The notes beneath the pieces were generated by a model. That model searched no databases, was not told where the DNA came from, and saw nothing but the letters and a program-made list of their open reading frames with translations. A program made the position numbers and the translations under genes. Shown here piece after piece: positions 8,231 to 15,565 of a DNA stretch of 64,000 nt. The stretch lies in the NCBI RefSeq assembly GCF_036924715.1, contig NZ_JAZHSB010000001.1, forward strand, positions 868,001-932,000, read 5' to 3'. This stretch comes from Bradyrhizobium sp. AZCC 1721. GTDB taxonomy: Bacteria; Pseudomonadota; Alphaproteobacteria; Rhizobiales; Xanthobacteraceae. How positions within the stretch are numbered: the stretch's first letter is position 1; every line of letters starts with the position of its first letter.

Positions 8231-9466
8231 ATGTCCACAGCGTTCCGCGTGGTTCTCGAAGGCTCTCAGGAAGTCCCCCCGAACAACTCGACTGCAAGCG
8301 GTCTCGGCACTGTTATCTTTGACAGCACGGAAATTGCCGCGAGCTATACGTTTCAGATCGAGGGCGTCGATTATGGCCCGATTACGGGCGGTCCCGCCCA
8401 GACGCCGTCGACCGACGACGACGTCATCTCCACGCATTTTCACAATGAAGTGCGAGGAGCAAACGGGCCCGTTGTCTTCGGGCAGATCAACCCGGCACAG
8501 GACGAAGATGATCTCAACATCGCCCTGAATGTGGATGGCTCCTGGACGGTAAGCGGTCGATGGGAGACGACGGACCCCGCCAGCGTTTCAATCACTGACT
8601 TCGCCGACGAATTCGGCTCAGCTCCGGTGGGATCGGAGATCCCGATCTATTTCAACGTCCACACGAATCAATTTCAGGGAGGCGAGATCCGGGGTCAGTT
8701 GATCGCAATCGCAGACGACAACGACAACGTCGTCGTCGGAACGCCGGGCGACGATTTTCTTCCCGGGCTCGGCGGCAATGACATCATCCGTGGCCTCGCC
8801 GGAAACGACAGGCTTGAAGGCGGCGACGGCGACGACATTATCAGGGGCGGCCAGGGAAACGACGATATCAATACAGGCGCTGGCAATGACCTGGTTTTCG
8901 GCGGCCGCGGCAACGATACCGTCGGCGGTATGGCCGGAGCGGATACAGTCTTCGGCGGTGCCGGCGATGATTCCATCGTCTGGAACGACCCTACCGGCGA
9001 CGTCGTGTTTGGGGACGCCGGGAATGATACGCTGCGCGGCGGCGACGTTGCCGCCGACACGATCTTTGGTGGTAACGGTGACGACCTCATCCGGGCGGTC
9101 GCCAACCAGCAGTTGGCGGATCACGCGCCCGACCGTCTCTTCGGAGACCGCGGGAATGACACCATCTTCGGCGGCAATGCTGGTGATACGATCGAAGGCG
9201 GCGCCGGCGACGACAACCTCGCCGGTTTCGGTGGGGCCGATCAGTTTATCTTTCGCGAGTCTGGAGGCAATGATACCATCACCGACTTCGACGTAACGCA
9301 GGACGTCGCAGTGTTGGAAGGCTTTGGAGCCGACTTCAACCCGCTGGACAATCTGAGCGCTGGAGCTTCGGGTACCACCCTTGATCTCGGCGGGGGCGAT
9401 CAGGTGCTGTTCTTGGGCCTTCTTCCGAACGAGTTGAACGCCGCGAATTTCCTCGTGACCGCTTGA
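8231..9466 (+). CDS. CHRD domain protein with RTX calcium-binding repeats
   Basis: A 411-residue acidic protein. Residues 1-155 match the CHRD domain (FRVVLEGSQEVPP opening, YFNVHTNQFQGGEIRGQL close). About a dozen RTX nonapeptides of the form GGxGxDxhx follow (roughly 165-340), and the end has the type I secretion pattern: DQFIF, GNDTITDF, then a hydrophobic aliphatic tail. No N-terminal signal peptide exists, in line with type I export and folding on extracellular calcium. AGGAGG precedes the ATG. No ABC/HlyD exporter lies in the window, so it must use one encoded elsewhere. Role unknown, probably surface or matrix. Confidence 0.88.
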   Translation: MSTAFRVVLEGSQEVPPNNSTASGLGTVIFDSTEIAASYTFQIEGVDYGPITGGPAQTPSTDDDVISTHFHNEVRGANGPVVFGQINPAQDEDDLNIALNVDGSWTVSGRWETTDPASVSITDFADEFGSAPVGSEIPIYFNVHTNQFQGGEIRGQLIAIADDNDNVVVGTPGDDFLPGLGGNDIIRGLAGNDRLEGGDGDDIIRGGQGNDDINTGAGNDLVFGGRGNDTVGGMAGADTVFGGAGDDSIVWNDPTGDVVFGDAGNDTLRGGDVAADTIFGGNGDDLIRAVANQQLADHAPDRLFGDRGNDTIFGGNAGDTIEGGAGDDNLAGFGGADQFIFRESGGNDTITDFDVTQDVAVLEGFGADFNPLDNLSAGASGTTLDLGGGDQVLFLGLLPNELNAANFLVTA

Positions 9467-9474
9467 GGTGGCGC

Positions 9475-9500
9475 GGGCGGGCCGGATCTACGGCCCGCCC
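9475..9500 (+). terminator. hairpin after the RTX gene
   Basis: A perfect 10-base GC stem, GGGCGGGCCG / CGGCCCGCCC with loop GATCTA, begins 9 bases after the stop. The following bases are only weakly T-rich, so termination is probable rather than certain. Confidence 0.6.
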
Positions 9501-9598
9501 TCAGTTCCCTCTTGGCGATTGCCGTCGTCTCGCACAATTCCCGATTTCGACGTCGAGCTCAACGAGGGCCAAGATGGTGTGCCCAGCGTGACGCCCTC

Positions 9599-10576
9599 TC
9601 ACTTCTGCTCTTGCGCGCGCATCTCTTCCGCGAATGGCCGCAGCGCTTGGTTCATGTCGTCGAGACGCTTCTGCCATTCTGCGCCGGGCATGAACGCGAG
9701 AACGGGGGCGTCGCCGGGTGAGCTCTTGATGTATTCAGGATCGCGCAAGCCGTCCGCAATCGCAGCTTCAAGCTTTCTGGCGACGTCGTCTGGAACGGCC
9801 TTCGGTACGGCGAAGCCGCGTTCTGCGGTCATCGTGACCGGGATGCCTGCTTCCTCTGCCGTCGGAACGTCGGGGAGTGACGGAGAACGCTGCTTCGACA
9901 GAATTGCAATCGCGCGGAGCTGTCCCTTGTTGGAGCCGTGCAGCTCGGGAATTTCGCTGAGGCTGACAATTCCAACCTGCAAATGGCCGCCCAAAAGATC
10001 GGTCCTTTGCGCGGCCGTTCCGCGATAGGAGATTTCGTTGGGCTCGACGCTGGCAGCGTTCGCCAACATGCGAATCGCCAGATGTCCGTTCGTGCCCGCA
10101 CCATTATGGCCGAACGTTACCGAACCCGGCTTGCTGCGCAGCGCAGCCAGAACGCCCGCAACGCTTGCAAGCTTGCTTTCTGAGGGCACTACGATCACGC
10201 TGGGATCGTCGACCACGCGCGCGACCAGACGGATTTCATCCATGCTGTACTGGGTCTTTCGCGTCATCGGAATGAAGTTATAGCCTGGCACATTGACCAC
10301 GCCCATCGCGTAAGCATCCGGCGCGGCGCGGGCAATCGTGGCAAACGCGATCTCTCCGCCGGCACCAGGCTTGTTCAGCACAACAAACTTGGCCTTGCCG
10401 CCCAATCTCTGCTCGACGAACGGCAGCAGCTTGCGCGCCATGACGTCGGTTCCGCCACCGGGAGCAAAACCGATGACAACTTCGATCGGCTTGTCGTCCG
10501 GCCATCCCGCCCAAGCTGGCCCGCAAGCTACGACCCCAAATGCTGCTGCAACCAGCGCGACGACCCTAACATGCAT
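9599..10576 (-). CDS. Bug/TctC family tricarboxylate-type binding protein
   Basis: A 325-residue periplasmic solute-binding protein of the tripartite tricarboxylate (TTT) family. Family signatures are PIEVVIGFAPGGGTDVMAR at the start of the mature protein, NKPGAGG near residue 68, the HNGAGTNGHLA stretch and LLGGHLQVGI. The N-terminus is a hydrophobic signal ending AWA; a VVACG within it could be read as a lipobox, which leaves lipoprotein status open. No TctA/TctB membrane genes are nearby, as usual for expanded Bug families. The ligand is not predictable. The start has AAGGGTGG upstream. Confidence 0.88.
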   Translation of the reverse strand: MHVRVVALVAAAFGVVACGPAWAGWPDDKPIEVVIGFAPGGGTDVMARKLLPFVEQRLGGKAKFVVLNKPGAGGEIAFATIARAAPDAYAMGVVNVPGYNFIPMTRKTQYSMDEIRLVARVVDDPSVIVVPSESKLASVAGVLAALRSKPGSVTFGHNGAGTNGHLAIRMLANAASVEPNEISYRGTAAQRTDLLGGHLQVGIVSLSEIPELHGSNKGQLRAIAILSKQRSPSLPDVPTAEEAGIPVTMTAERGFAVPKAVPDDVARKLEAAIADGLRDPEYIKSSPGDAPVLAFMPGAEWQKRLDDMNQALRPFAEEMRAQEQK

Positions 10577-11039
10577 GACATTCCACCCTTTTCTTGTTGT
10601 TGGAATTGCCCCGCCGCCTTACGCAGCGCGACCGACGATCTACGTGTGTCGCTTGTATCTGTTCGGCTTGGCGACGAACAGCGAACAGCAAGCATAGCCG
10701 CATGAGCGAGGCGGCCATCCGGCTTTTGGTTTGTGCCGATCCCTTATCGAGCCTGTCATCACTGCGCGAGCGCAATTGCGCTCGTCGCGGGGCATGCGTT
10801 CGCGCGGACCCGTAACCTCATGCGGGCCTACTTGCTGCATGCGTTGGAAGATCGCATTCACAGCCAACCCTGCGGAAGCAAATGTTGTGGTGTTTGGATG
10901 CCGGCGCCCGGTCACAAGCTTTTTATTCCTCGTTACCACCTGCACCGCTTCTAAGTTGGAGTTGGGATCTTAGATTCGGATGAAATGATTTTCATCATCT
11001 CATGGTGGAACTGCTCTCTAATCAAGGTTTGGAGTGAAC
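10577..11039. other. 463-base intergenic region with a palindrome
   Basis: No gene is supported. Near the right end, GATGAAA-TGAT-TTTCATC (10979-10996) is a perfect inverted repeat 44 bases before the ATG at 11040, a plausible operator or leader structure. A GGAAC at about 11006 lacks a CGTT partner at the EcfG distance. Some repeat-like sequence (CATGAGCG, CATGCGGGC) lies around 10700-10840. Confidence 0.45.
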
Positions 11040-11225
11040 ATGGGTGAAGTTATTCGATTTGTCCCGAAGTCTGAGCGCGAGCGAGCGCGCTTAATTCGAG
11101 AAGCCCGCGCGACATATGACAGCATCTTCCCGCCGGCTGAACCGGTCAGCGAGCAGCAGGGCAAGGCACCGATCGGTCATTCGGTCGCCGGCGTCAATCG
11201 TGGCGATAGGAGTCTCCTGTCGTGA
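11040..11225 (+). CDS. small conserved hypothetical protein
   Basis: A 61-residue basic protein, MGEVIRFVPKSERERARLI onward. The first 30 residues are charged and probably helical; the remainder is Pro- and Ser-containing and likely disordered. A GGAG stands 5 bases before the ATG; a GTG six bases upstream is less well placed. I recognise it as a recurrent small Bradyrhizobium hypothetical, without a known function. Its stop overlaps the next small gene (GTGA), suggesting translational coupling. Confidence 0.65.
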   Translation: MGEVIRFVPKSERERARLIREARATYDSIFPPAEPVSEQQGKAPIGHSVAGVNRGDRSLLS

Positions 11226-11431
11226 TCAAGATCATCGCCGTGCTATGCAGTCTCTCCTCTCCGACAAACTGCCACGAGCAGACCGTCACCACTTCGGACT
11301 TCGTCGCCTTGTCGGTGCGGTCCTGCCTGATGGGCGCGCCGCAGCTCGCCGAGTGGATGAAGCAGCATCCGGCCGAGCGCCTGGCGGCATGGCGCTGCGT
11401 GATTGGCAAACAGGATGGCAGGGGAGCTTAG
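11222..11431 (+). CDS. small conserved hypothetical protein
   Basis: A 69-residue protein starting at GTG, overlapping the upstream small gene. It begins with a hydrophobic stretch (IKIIAVLCSL), then NCHEQTVTTSDF, CLMGAPQLAEWM and AAWRCVIGK. Four cysteines and a short hydrophobic N-terminus suggest an exported, disulfide-bonded small protein, though the signal is marginal. Similar sequences are frequent in Bradyrhizobium as unnamed proteins (recognition from memory). Function unknown. Confidence 0.7.
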   Translation: MIKIIAVLCSLSSPTNCHEQTVTTSDFVALSVRSCLMGAPQLAEWMKQHPAERLAAWRCVIGKQDGRGA

Positions 11432-11526
11432 GGAGAAATTACAAATTCCGGTGACAGTGCACCAAACGTTCCCTTTTGATTTAGTGCACTATCCGGCCAT
11501 ACACACGCGCTTAGCGCCTCGGCGTC

Positions 11527-12474
11527 TTAGCCCGCCTGTGCCGAGAGTCCTGGAAGGGCGTAGAGCCAGCCCAGCAGCGTCGCGACCGACAGCAGCGTCG
11601 TGATCGAAACCGTGGCTGCGACCAGCGGTTCCTCCACCTTGTACTCGCCTGCCAGGATATACACCGTCTTGGCGGTCGGCACGGCGGCACAGATGACAGC
11701 GGCGATCGTGTAGAGCGGATTGAGGCCTGACGCCACACACATGCCGTAGACGATTAACGGCATGATCATGAGCTTTACGGCCGCGAGCACGATGGACGCT
11801 CTGAGGTTCGAGCGTATTCCTTCAACCGAGAGGCCGAGCCCTATGGCGAAGAGAGCGCACGGCGTGAGCGCGGCCGCGAAGATGTTCATATAGGCCGCGA
11901 GCGGGGCCGGAATCGGCAGGCCTGTGATCGCCCACGCCAGACCGATCAGGGTTGATAGCACCATCGGATTGAGCACGATCTGCTTCACAAGGACGACGGA
12001 GCGTGCCGCTTTCCCGGGCGCGCCGCGTCTCTCGCTTTCCAGGAGGATGACAGTCACGGGGAACATCACCCCCGCCACGAACACGGTTGCGATGGCGGCG
12101 GGCAGAACGGCAGGCTGCCCGTAGATGGAGTGCAGGATCGGCAGCGCCACGAATCCGGTATTGGTCATCGCCGCCGTCATTCCATGGATCGTACTACTGG
12201 CGACGTCGCGCCCCCACCCCACGCGAACTGCCAGAAAGACCAGCGCGAAACACAGGATGGAGCCACCGCCAAATGCCAGCAGAAAGCGCCATTCCAGAAG
12301 ATTACGTACCGACTCCTGCGCGATGGTGACGAACAGCAGCGCCGGCATCGCGACGTTGTAGGCGAAATGCACGAGCCCGTCGGCCAGCGACCGCGATATG
12401 TAGCCAAGCCAACCCGCCAGCCAGCCTGTGACGATAATCGCAAACACAGGAAGGACCAGATCGGCGACTTCCAT
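11527..12474 (-). CDS. AEC family transporter (auxin efflux carrier type)
   Basis: A 315-residue inner-membrane carrier with about ten hydrophobic helices in two inverted halves. Recognisable parts are the first helix VLPVFAIIVTGWLAGWLGYIS, the central AAMTNTGFVALPIL segment with the conserved Asn-Thr-Gly, and the second-half LNPMVLSTLIG and VPTAKTVYILA segments. The family exports organic anions such as malate, malonate or auxin-like acids; the substrate here is unknown. The ATG at 12474 has GGGGAG upstream, so I reject the longer 331-residue frame. Confidence 0.88.
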   Translation of the reverse strand: MEVADLVLPVFAIIVTGWLAGWLGYISRSLADGLVHFAYNVAMPALLFVTIAQESVRNLLEWRFLLAFGGGSILCFALVFLAVRVGWGRDVASSTIHGMTAAMTNTGFVALPILHSIYGQPAVLPAAIATVFVAGVMFPVTVILLESERRGAPGKAARSVVLVKQIVLNPMVLSTLIGLAWAITGLPIPAPLAAYMNIFAAALTPCALFAIGLGLSVEGIRSNLRASIVLAAVKLMIMPLIVYGMCVASGLNPLYTIAAVICAAVPTAKTVYILAGEYKVEEPLVAATVSITTLLSVATLLGWLYALPGLSAQAG

Positions 12475-12688
12475 CTTGGTCTCCCCTTGCAGCGCCGCTC
12501 TGATCAGGCGCGTTGTGAGCACAGCCTAGCATATTGCGCTGAGCGTGGTTGCTGGTGGCGCACGCTGACTGACCATCGCCGATTCGGTATCTATGACGAC
12601 GGTTCAGCGTCTGCACCAACTTTGTGCACGACCGATTCAGTGGGGCTCGTGTCGGCTGTCGGCGCATAGCGGCCATATCTAGCGAGCC

Positions 12689-12838
12689 ATGCACCGCTGG
12701 TCCGATGGGAACTCGTCGGAAAAACATCAAGAGAGTATGGGAAAGGGAATTACCCTGGGCCAGGGTTATTTCTTCGGCAAGCCCGCCGTTGGGCGAACTC
12801 TTGCTGCAAGGCCTTGCCGAGAGCAAGCCGTGGCTTAG
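12689..12838 (+). pseudogene. C-terminal remnant of an EAL-domain gene
   Basis: A 49-codon frame containing ITLGQGYFFGKPAVG, the diagnostic last strand-helix of EAL phosphodiesterase domains (QGYxFGKP). The frame opens only just upstream (stop at 12680-12682), and no other EAL motif (EAL, DDFG, KxD) is found in any frame of the preceding 160 bases. It is therefore the tail of a deleted or decayed cyclic-di-GMP gene. It sits between two converging or divergent unrelated genes and lacks its own ribosome site. Confidence 0.6.
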
Positions 12839-12843
12839 CAGGC

Positions 12844-13443
12844 CTACCGACTTGCCTTGCCGAGCATGAGCTCAACCGTGTGCCTCGCAATCTTCCGAAG
12901 CTGGGCCTCATCGCCAAAAGCGCGTTCGAGCACGGCCAATCCGCGCGTCACGGTGACGATGTGTAGAGCCGCGGACTCGGGGTCGCCGTTGAACTCGCCT
13001 CGCTTGATGCCCTCTGACAAGGCTTCCTGAACCAGGTCGGTGATGCGCGTCACCAGATCCGCGAAGGTTTTACGCGCGTTCTCATCCAGCCCTTCGCCTT
13101 CGACCGACGCCAACTCCATCAGTCCTCGCGTGGTGGGGCATCCGCGGGGCGGCGAGCCAGAACGAAAGTTTTCTATGGTTAGATCGAAAAATGCCGTGAG
13201 GCGCTTTCGCAAGGCCCCGGAGCCGAGCGCCTTTTCGACAGTGCCGAGATATTCGCTCGCATAGCGCTCGTAGGCGCAGAGAAACAGCGCTTCCTTGCTG
13301 CCGAAGGCATTGTAGAGACTGCCGCGCTGGACGCCGGCGTCACGCGCAATGTCTGACAGCGACGTGCCGCGCACCCCCTTGCGCCAGAATTGATCGAACG
13401 CGATGCGCAGGACGTCGTCGTGGTCGAATTCTCGCGGTCTCAT
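12844..13443 (-). CDS. TetR/AcrR family transcriptional regulator
   Basis: A 199-residue repressor. The N-terminal helix-turn-helix runs from about residue 5 to 50 (RPREFDHDDVLRIAFDQF, then TSLSDIARDAGVQRGSLYNAF with the typical GSLYxxFxSKE). The C-terminal domain is the ligand-binding and dimer part; the ENFRSGSPPRGCPTTRGLM segment with Cys resembles the YxaF/LmrA-type C-terminal domain. The ATG at 13443 has GGGAGGG upstream. It is divergent from a tautomerase gene with a palindromic operator candidate between them, so the tautomerase is the probable target together with its own gene. Confidence 0.92.
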   Translation of the reverse strand: MRPREFDHDDVLRIAFDQFWRKGVRGTSLSDIARDAGVQRGSLYNAFGSKEALFLCAYERYASEYLGTVEKALGSGALRKRLTAFFDLTIENFRSGSPPRGCPTTRGLMELASVEGEGLDENARKTFADLVTRITDLVQEALSEGIKRGEFNGDPESAALHIVTVTRGLAVLERAFGDEAQLRKIARHTVELMLGKASR

Positions 13444-13490
13444 GTTTCCCTCCCTGCATCCCATCGGTTCGATGCCGCTACCTGACGAGC

Positions 13491-13518
13491 GTCAAAAAAA
13501 TATTTGACACGACGTCAA
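13491..13518. promoter_or_regulatory. candidate TetR operator
   Basis: Two overlapping inverted repeats: GTCAAA-N6-TTTGAC (13491-13508) and TTGAC-N5-GTCAA (13504-13518). They lie 48 bases from the TetR start and 127 bases before the tautomerase start, in the shared divergent promoter region. Their size and symmetry suit a TetR dimer. Binding is inferred. Confidence 0.6.
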
Positions 13519-13644
13519 GAACGTGGTTTTGAACGCTATGTTAAAAACGTGTCGGGCTGGATAGCTCATTTCGTGGTGGCCCGCCACTTGCGGGAGCCGC
13601 TGCTGTGGTGCGCATCCGCGTGACGCTTTCTGAAAGGATCCGCG

Positions 13645-14022
13645 ATGCCGCTCATTCACATCTCACTGCGCGCGGGAAAGCCGGAAGCCTACCGGCAGGC
13701 GATCTTCGACAGCCTTTACCGCGCGATGCGCGAAACGCTCGACGTGCCTGAAGACGACCAGTTCATGACCATCACCGAGCACGACGCGGCGAACTTCCGC
13801 TACGGCGATGCCTATGGCGTCGCGCGGAGCGATGATGTCGTGTTCATCCAGATCACCGTGTTCAACACCCGCACTCCGGAACAGAAGAAAGAGCTGTTCC
13901 GGCGCACGGCGGGGTTGCTCGCCGAAAGCCCCGGCATCCGGCCGGAGAACGTGTTCGTGAACGTTCTCGAGGCCGCGAAAGAGAATTGGTCGGTCGGACA
14001 CGGCCTCGCGCAATTCGCGTGA
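13645..14022 (+). CDS. tautomerase family protein
   Basis: A 125-residue protein with the amino-terminal Pro (PLIHISLRAGK) exposed after Met removal, which is the catalytic base of the tautomerase superfamily. Length and the PEDDQFMTITEHDAANF and FIQITVFNTRTPEQKKELF segments fit the malonate-semialdehyde-decarboxylase-like / Tautomerase_2 branch, a fused double beta-alpha-beta unit, rather than the 60-residue 4-oxalocrotonate type. AAGGA precedes the ATG. It is divergent from a TetR regulator that probably controls it. The substrate is unknown. Confidence 0.88.
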   Translation: MPLIHISLRAGKPEAYRQAIFDSLYRAMRETLDVPEDDQFMTITEHDAANFRYGDAYGVARSDDVVFIQITVFNTRTPEQKKELFRRTAGLLAESPGIRPENVFVNVLEAAKENWSVGHGLAQFA

Positions 14023-14025
14023 TCC

Positions 14026-14050
14026 GGAACTCAGTTCCATATCTCGCGTT
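14026..14050 (+). promoter_or_regulatory. EcfG-type promoter before the DUF3606 gene
   Basis: GGAAC (14026-14030), 16-base spacer, CGTT (14047-14050), 30 bases before the ATG at 14081. This matches the consensus GGAAC-N16/17-CGTT of the rhizobial general stress sigma factor. It overlaps nothing but the gap after the tautomerase gene. Confidence 0.72.
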
Positions 14051-14080
14051 GCGCTGCGGGGCATTCGGAGAAAATGCGAA

Positions 14081-14278
14081 ATGGCGAAGAAAGCGAAGAA
14101 GTCGCTGCGCGGACGCAATCAGGATCGTGCGCGCGTGGCCGGCGGGCAGAGTTACGAGGTACGGTACATCGCAAAGAAAACCCGCAAGTCGGCCTCGGCC
14201 GTGAAGAAGGCTGTCAAGAAGGTCGGCAGCAGCCGCAAGCGGGTGGTGAAGGCGGACGCACACCCTCTCGCTGTTTGA
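14081..14278 (+). CDS. DUF3606 family small basic protein
   Basis: A 65-residue very basic protein. It has a lysine-rich N-terminus (MAKKAKKSLRGRNQ) and the DUF3606 core (VAGGQSYEVRYIAKKT, then SAVKKAVKKVG). The core is a short helix-turn-helix-like segment of unknown function, common in rhizobia. It has a GGAGAAAA ribosome site and an EcfG-type promoter 30 bases upstream, which suggests induction under general stress. Binding to nucleic acid is plausible from charge but unproven. Confidence 0.82.
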   Translation: MAKKAKKSLRGRNQDRARVAGGQSYEVRYIAKKTRKSASAVKKAVKKVGSSRKRVVKADAHPLAV

Positions 14279-14443
14279 TAGTTGAATCCGAAACCAGGAG
14301 CAGCGGACCTAAATCCCGAACACGCCGAAGATCGCGCCGGAGATCGCCGCGATGACGCTGTCAGCGCGTGTCGCCGTCCTGAGCGGCAGCGTCACATTCG
14401 CGGACGCTGCACCTCATGCTGGCGCGAGCGCCAGCAGCGCCGG

Positions 14444-14938
14444 TCACGCCGCCAGCGCATCCGGATTGACCTCACCCTTGGCGATATCGGTGAGTAGCGC
14501 ATCGATCTCTTTCTCTTCCATCAGGCTCTCGTGCAGCGTCGCCTGGTCGTTGCGCAATTCCAACTGACCGGCCAGCGCGGCGGCCGAGCCGTAGGCGGCG
14601 ATTTCATAGTGCTCGAGCTTCTGGGCGGACGCGATCAGGCCGGCATCGCGAAGATCATCGCCCTCCAGCATGCCGAGCATCTTCCGGGTCTCACGGATGA
14701 GCGCCTCCATGGCCTGGTCGACATGCGCCGTCGGGTCAGCACCATGCTGGCGAAGGATGGCGACAAGGCGGTGCTTCTGCGTGACCGTCTCCGCGTGATG
14801 GTCCACCAGCGCGTCCTTGAGTGCCGGGTGGGATGCTGCCGCCGCCATCCGCAGCAGTGCTTCCGCAAGCTGGTCCTCGACGCTCACCAGTTCCTGCAGT
14901 TCGGCAATGTACATGTTCTTGAAATTCTTGATCTCCAT
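14444..14938 (-). CDS. DUF892 family ferritin-like protein (YciE type)
   Basis: A 164-residue four-helix-bundle protein of the DUF892/YciE family. The opening MYIAELQELVSVEDQLAEAL, the HHAETVTQKHRL segment and KLEHYEIAAYGSA carry the spaced Glu and His residues of a di-iron ferritin-like site. E. coli YciE/YciF are stress-induced; the exact role is not known. The gene reads leftward from an EcfG-type promoter at 14983-15008, divergent from the small gene at 15061. The start ATG at 14938 is preceded by GAGAAGGA. Confidence 0.9.
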   Translation of the reverse strand: MEIKNFKNMYIAELQELVSVEDQLAEALLRMAAAASHPALKDALVDHHAETVTQKHRLVAILRQHGADPTAHVDQAMEALIRETRKMLGMLEGDDLRDAGLIASAQKLEHYEIAAYGSAAALAGQLELRNDQATLHESLMEEKEIDALLTDIAKGEVNPDALAA

Positions 14939-14982
14939 GGCGAAATCCTTCTCTCAGGATGCGTGTGAGGCGATGTCATTCC

Positions 14983-15008
14983 AACGAGGCCGCGAGGCAT
15001 CTGGTTCC
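14983..15008 (-). promoter_or_regulatory. EcfG-type promoter before the DUF892 gene
   Basis: Read on the minus strand: GGAAC (15008-15004), 17-base spacer, CGTT (14986-14983), 44 bases before the ATG at 14938. It is a full match to the general-stress consensus GGAAC-N16/17-CGTT. Confidence 0.75.
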
Positions 15009-15011
15009 GGT

Positions 15012-15046
15012 CCAAGACCTGATCTCCAAGACCTGATCTCAAGACC
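15012..15046. repeat. 14-base tandem repeat
   Basis: CCAAGACCTGATCT occurs twice in tandem (15012-15025, 15026-15039) followed by the partial copy CAAGACC. It lies between the -35 of the DUF892 promoter and the ribosome site of the small gene at 15061. Confidence 0.8.
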
Positions 15047-15060
15047 CAGGAGGTGCTGCG

Positions 15061-15249
15061 ATGACGGAATGGTACTTTGTCTGGGTGGAAGGCCTGCGAG
15101 GGCCTGCGCCGCAGAAATGGTCATCGGACGGGCTTTGGGGGCAGGTCGGGCGTCAGGATGTCATCGTGCGTTTTGCGCTGAGCGACGAGGAAGCGCATCT
15201 GCCGCTCGACGAACTCGCGAGGCGGCATCCCATTCCCGACGGGAAATAG
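15061..15249 (+). CDS. small hypothetical protein
   Basis: A 62-residue soluble protein, MTEWYFVWVEGLRGPAPQKW onward, ending LDELARRHPIPDGK. A strong AGGAGG lies 7 bases before the ATG. Tryptophan-rich, with no signal, membrane or metal motif. I believe similar small proteins occur widely in Bradyrhizobium, but no function is attached. It is divergent from the DUF892 gene; a 14-base tandem repeat occupies its leader and no clear sigma site could be assigned to it. Confidence 0.65.
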   Translation: MTEWYFVWVEGLRGPAPQKWSSDGLWGQVGRQDVIVRFALSDEEAHLPLDELARRHPIPDGK

Positions 15250-15322
15250 TTGGTGGCAGTCACGCGGTGGATCGCCGGAACTTCTCCACCCGGTTCCCTG
15301 CGATTTCAAAATGCCTTTCTGC

Positions 15323-15347
15323 GGAACATTGCGAATTTAATTTCGTT
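15323..15347 (+). promoter_or_regulatory. EcfG-type promoter in the 15250-15565 gap
   Basis: GGAAC (15323-15327), 16-base spacer, CGTT (15344-15347). The nearest gene on this strand starts at 15566, giving a leader of about 210 bases, unusually long for this class. A small RNA or unrecognised short ORF in between is possible; a TTG-started 28-codon frame at 15354-15440 lacks a ribosome site. Nothing else is seen in the 316-base gap. Confidence 0.65.
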
Positions 15348-15565
15348 GCTGGCTTGAAGCGGCGCCAAGAGGCACCACTGTCCCGACTTCAATTCGGCGT
15401 GCTTGCGGAATTGAAAGCGAAGCTGCGAGCCGGCGCGTGACGCCGGTGGGGACGAGCGATCAGGATCCGACACGCTTGACGTCAATTCCCTCCGCAGAAG
15501 AGCCGCGCGCGGTCAAGGCCGTCACGCGGTGCTCACCAACCAGAAGCCAAGTAAGGAGATCGTGC

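Noticed and set aside
11005..11030. GGAAC before the small gene at 11040 as another EcfG promoter
   Set aside because: At the required distance the sequence is TTTG rather than CGTT.
14309..14395. 28-codon minus-strand frame ending DSVIAAISGAIFGVFGI
   Set aside because: It looks like a hydrophobic C-terminal fragment, but it is too short, with a GTG start and no ribosome site, to support as a gene.
15012..15046. Tandem repeat as a possible CRISPR start
   Set aside because: Only two and a half adjacent copies without spacers.
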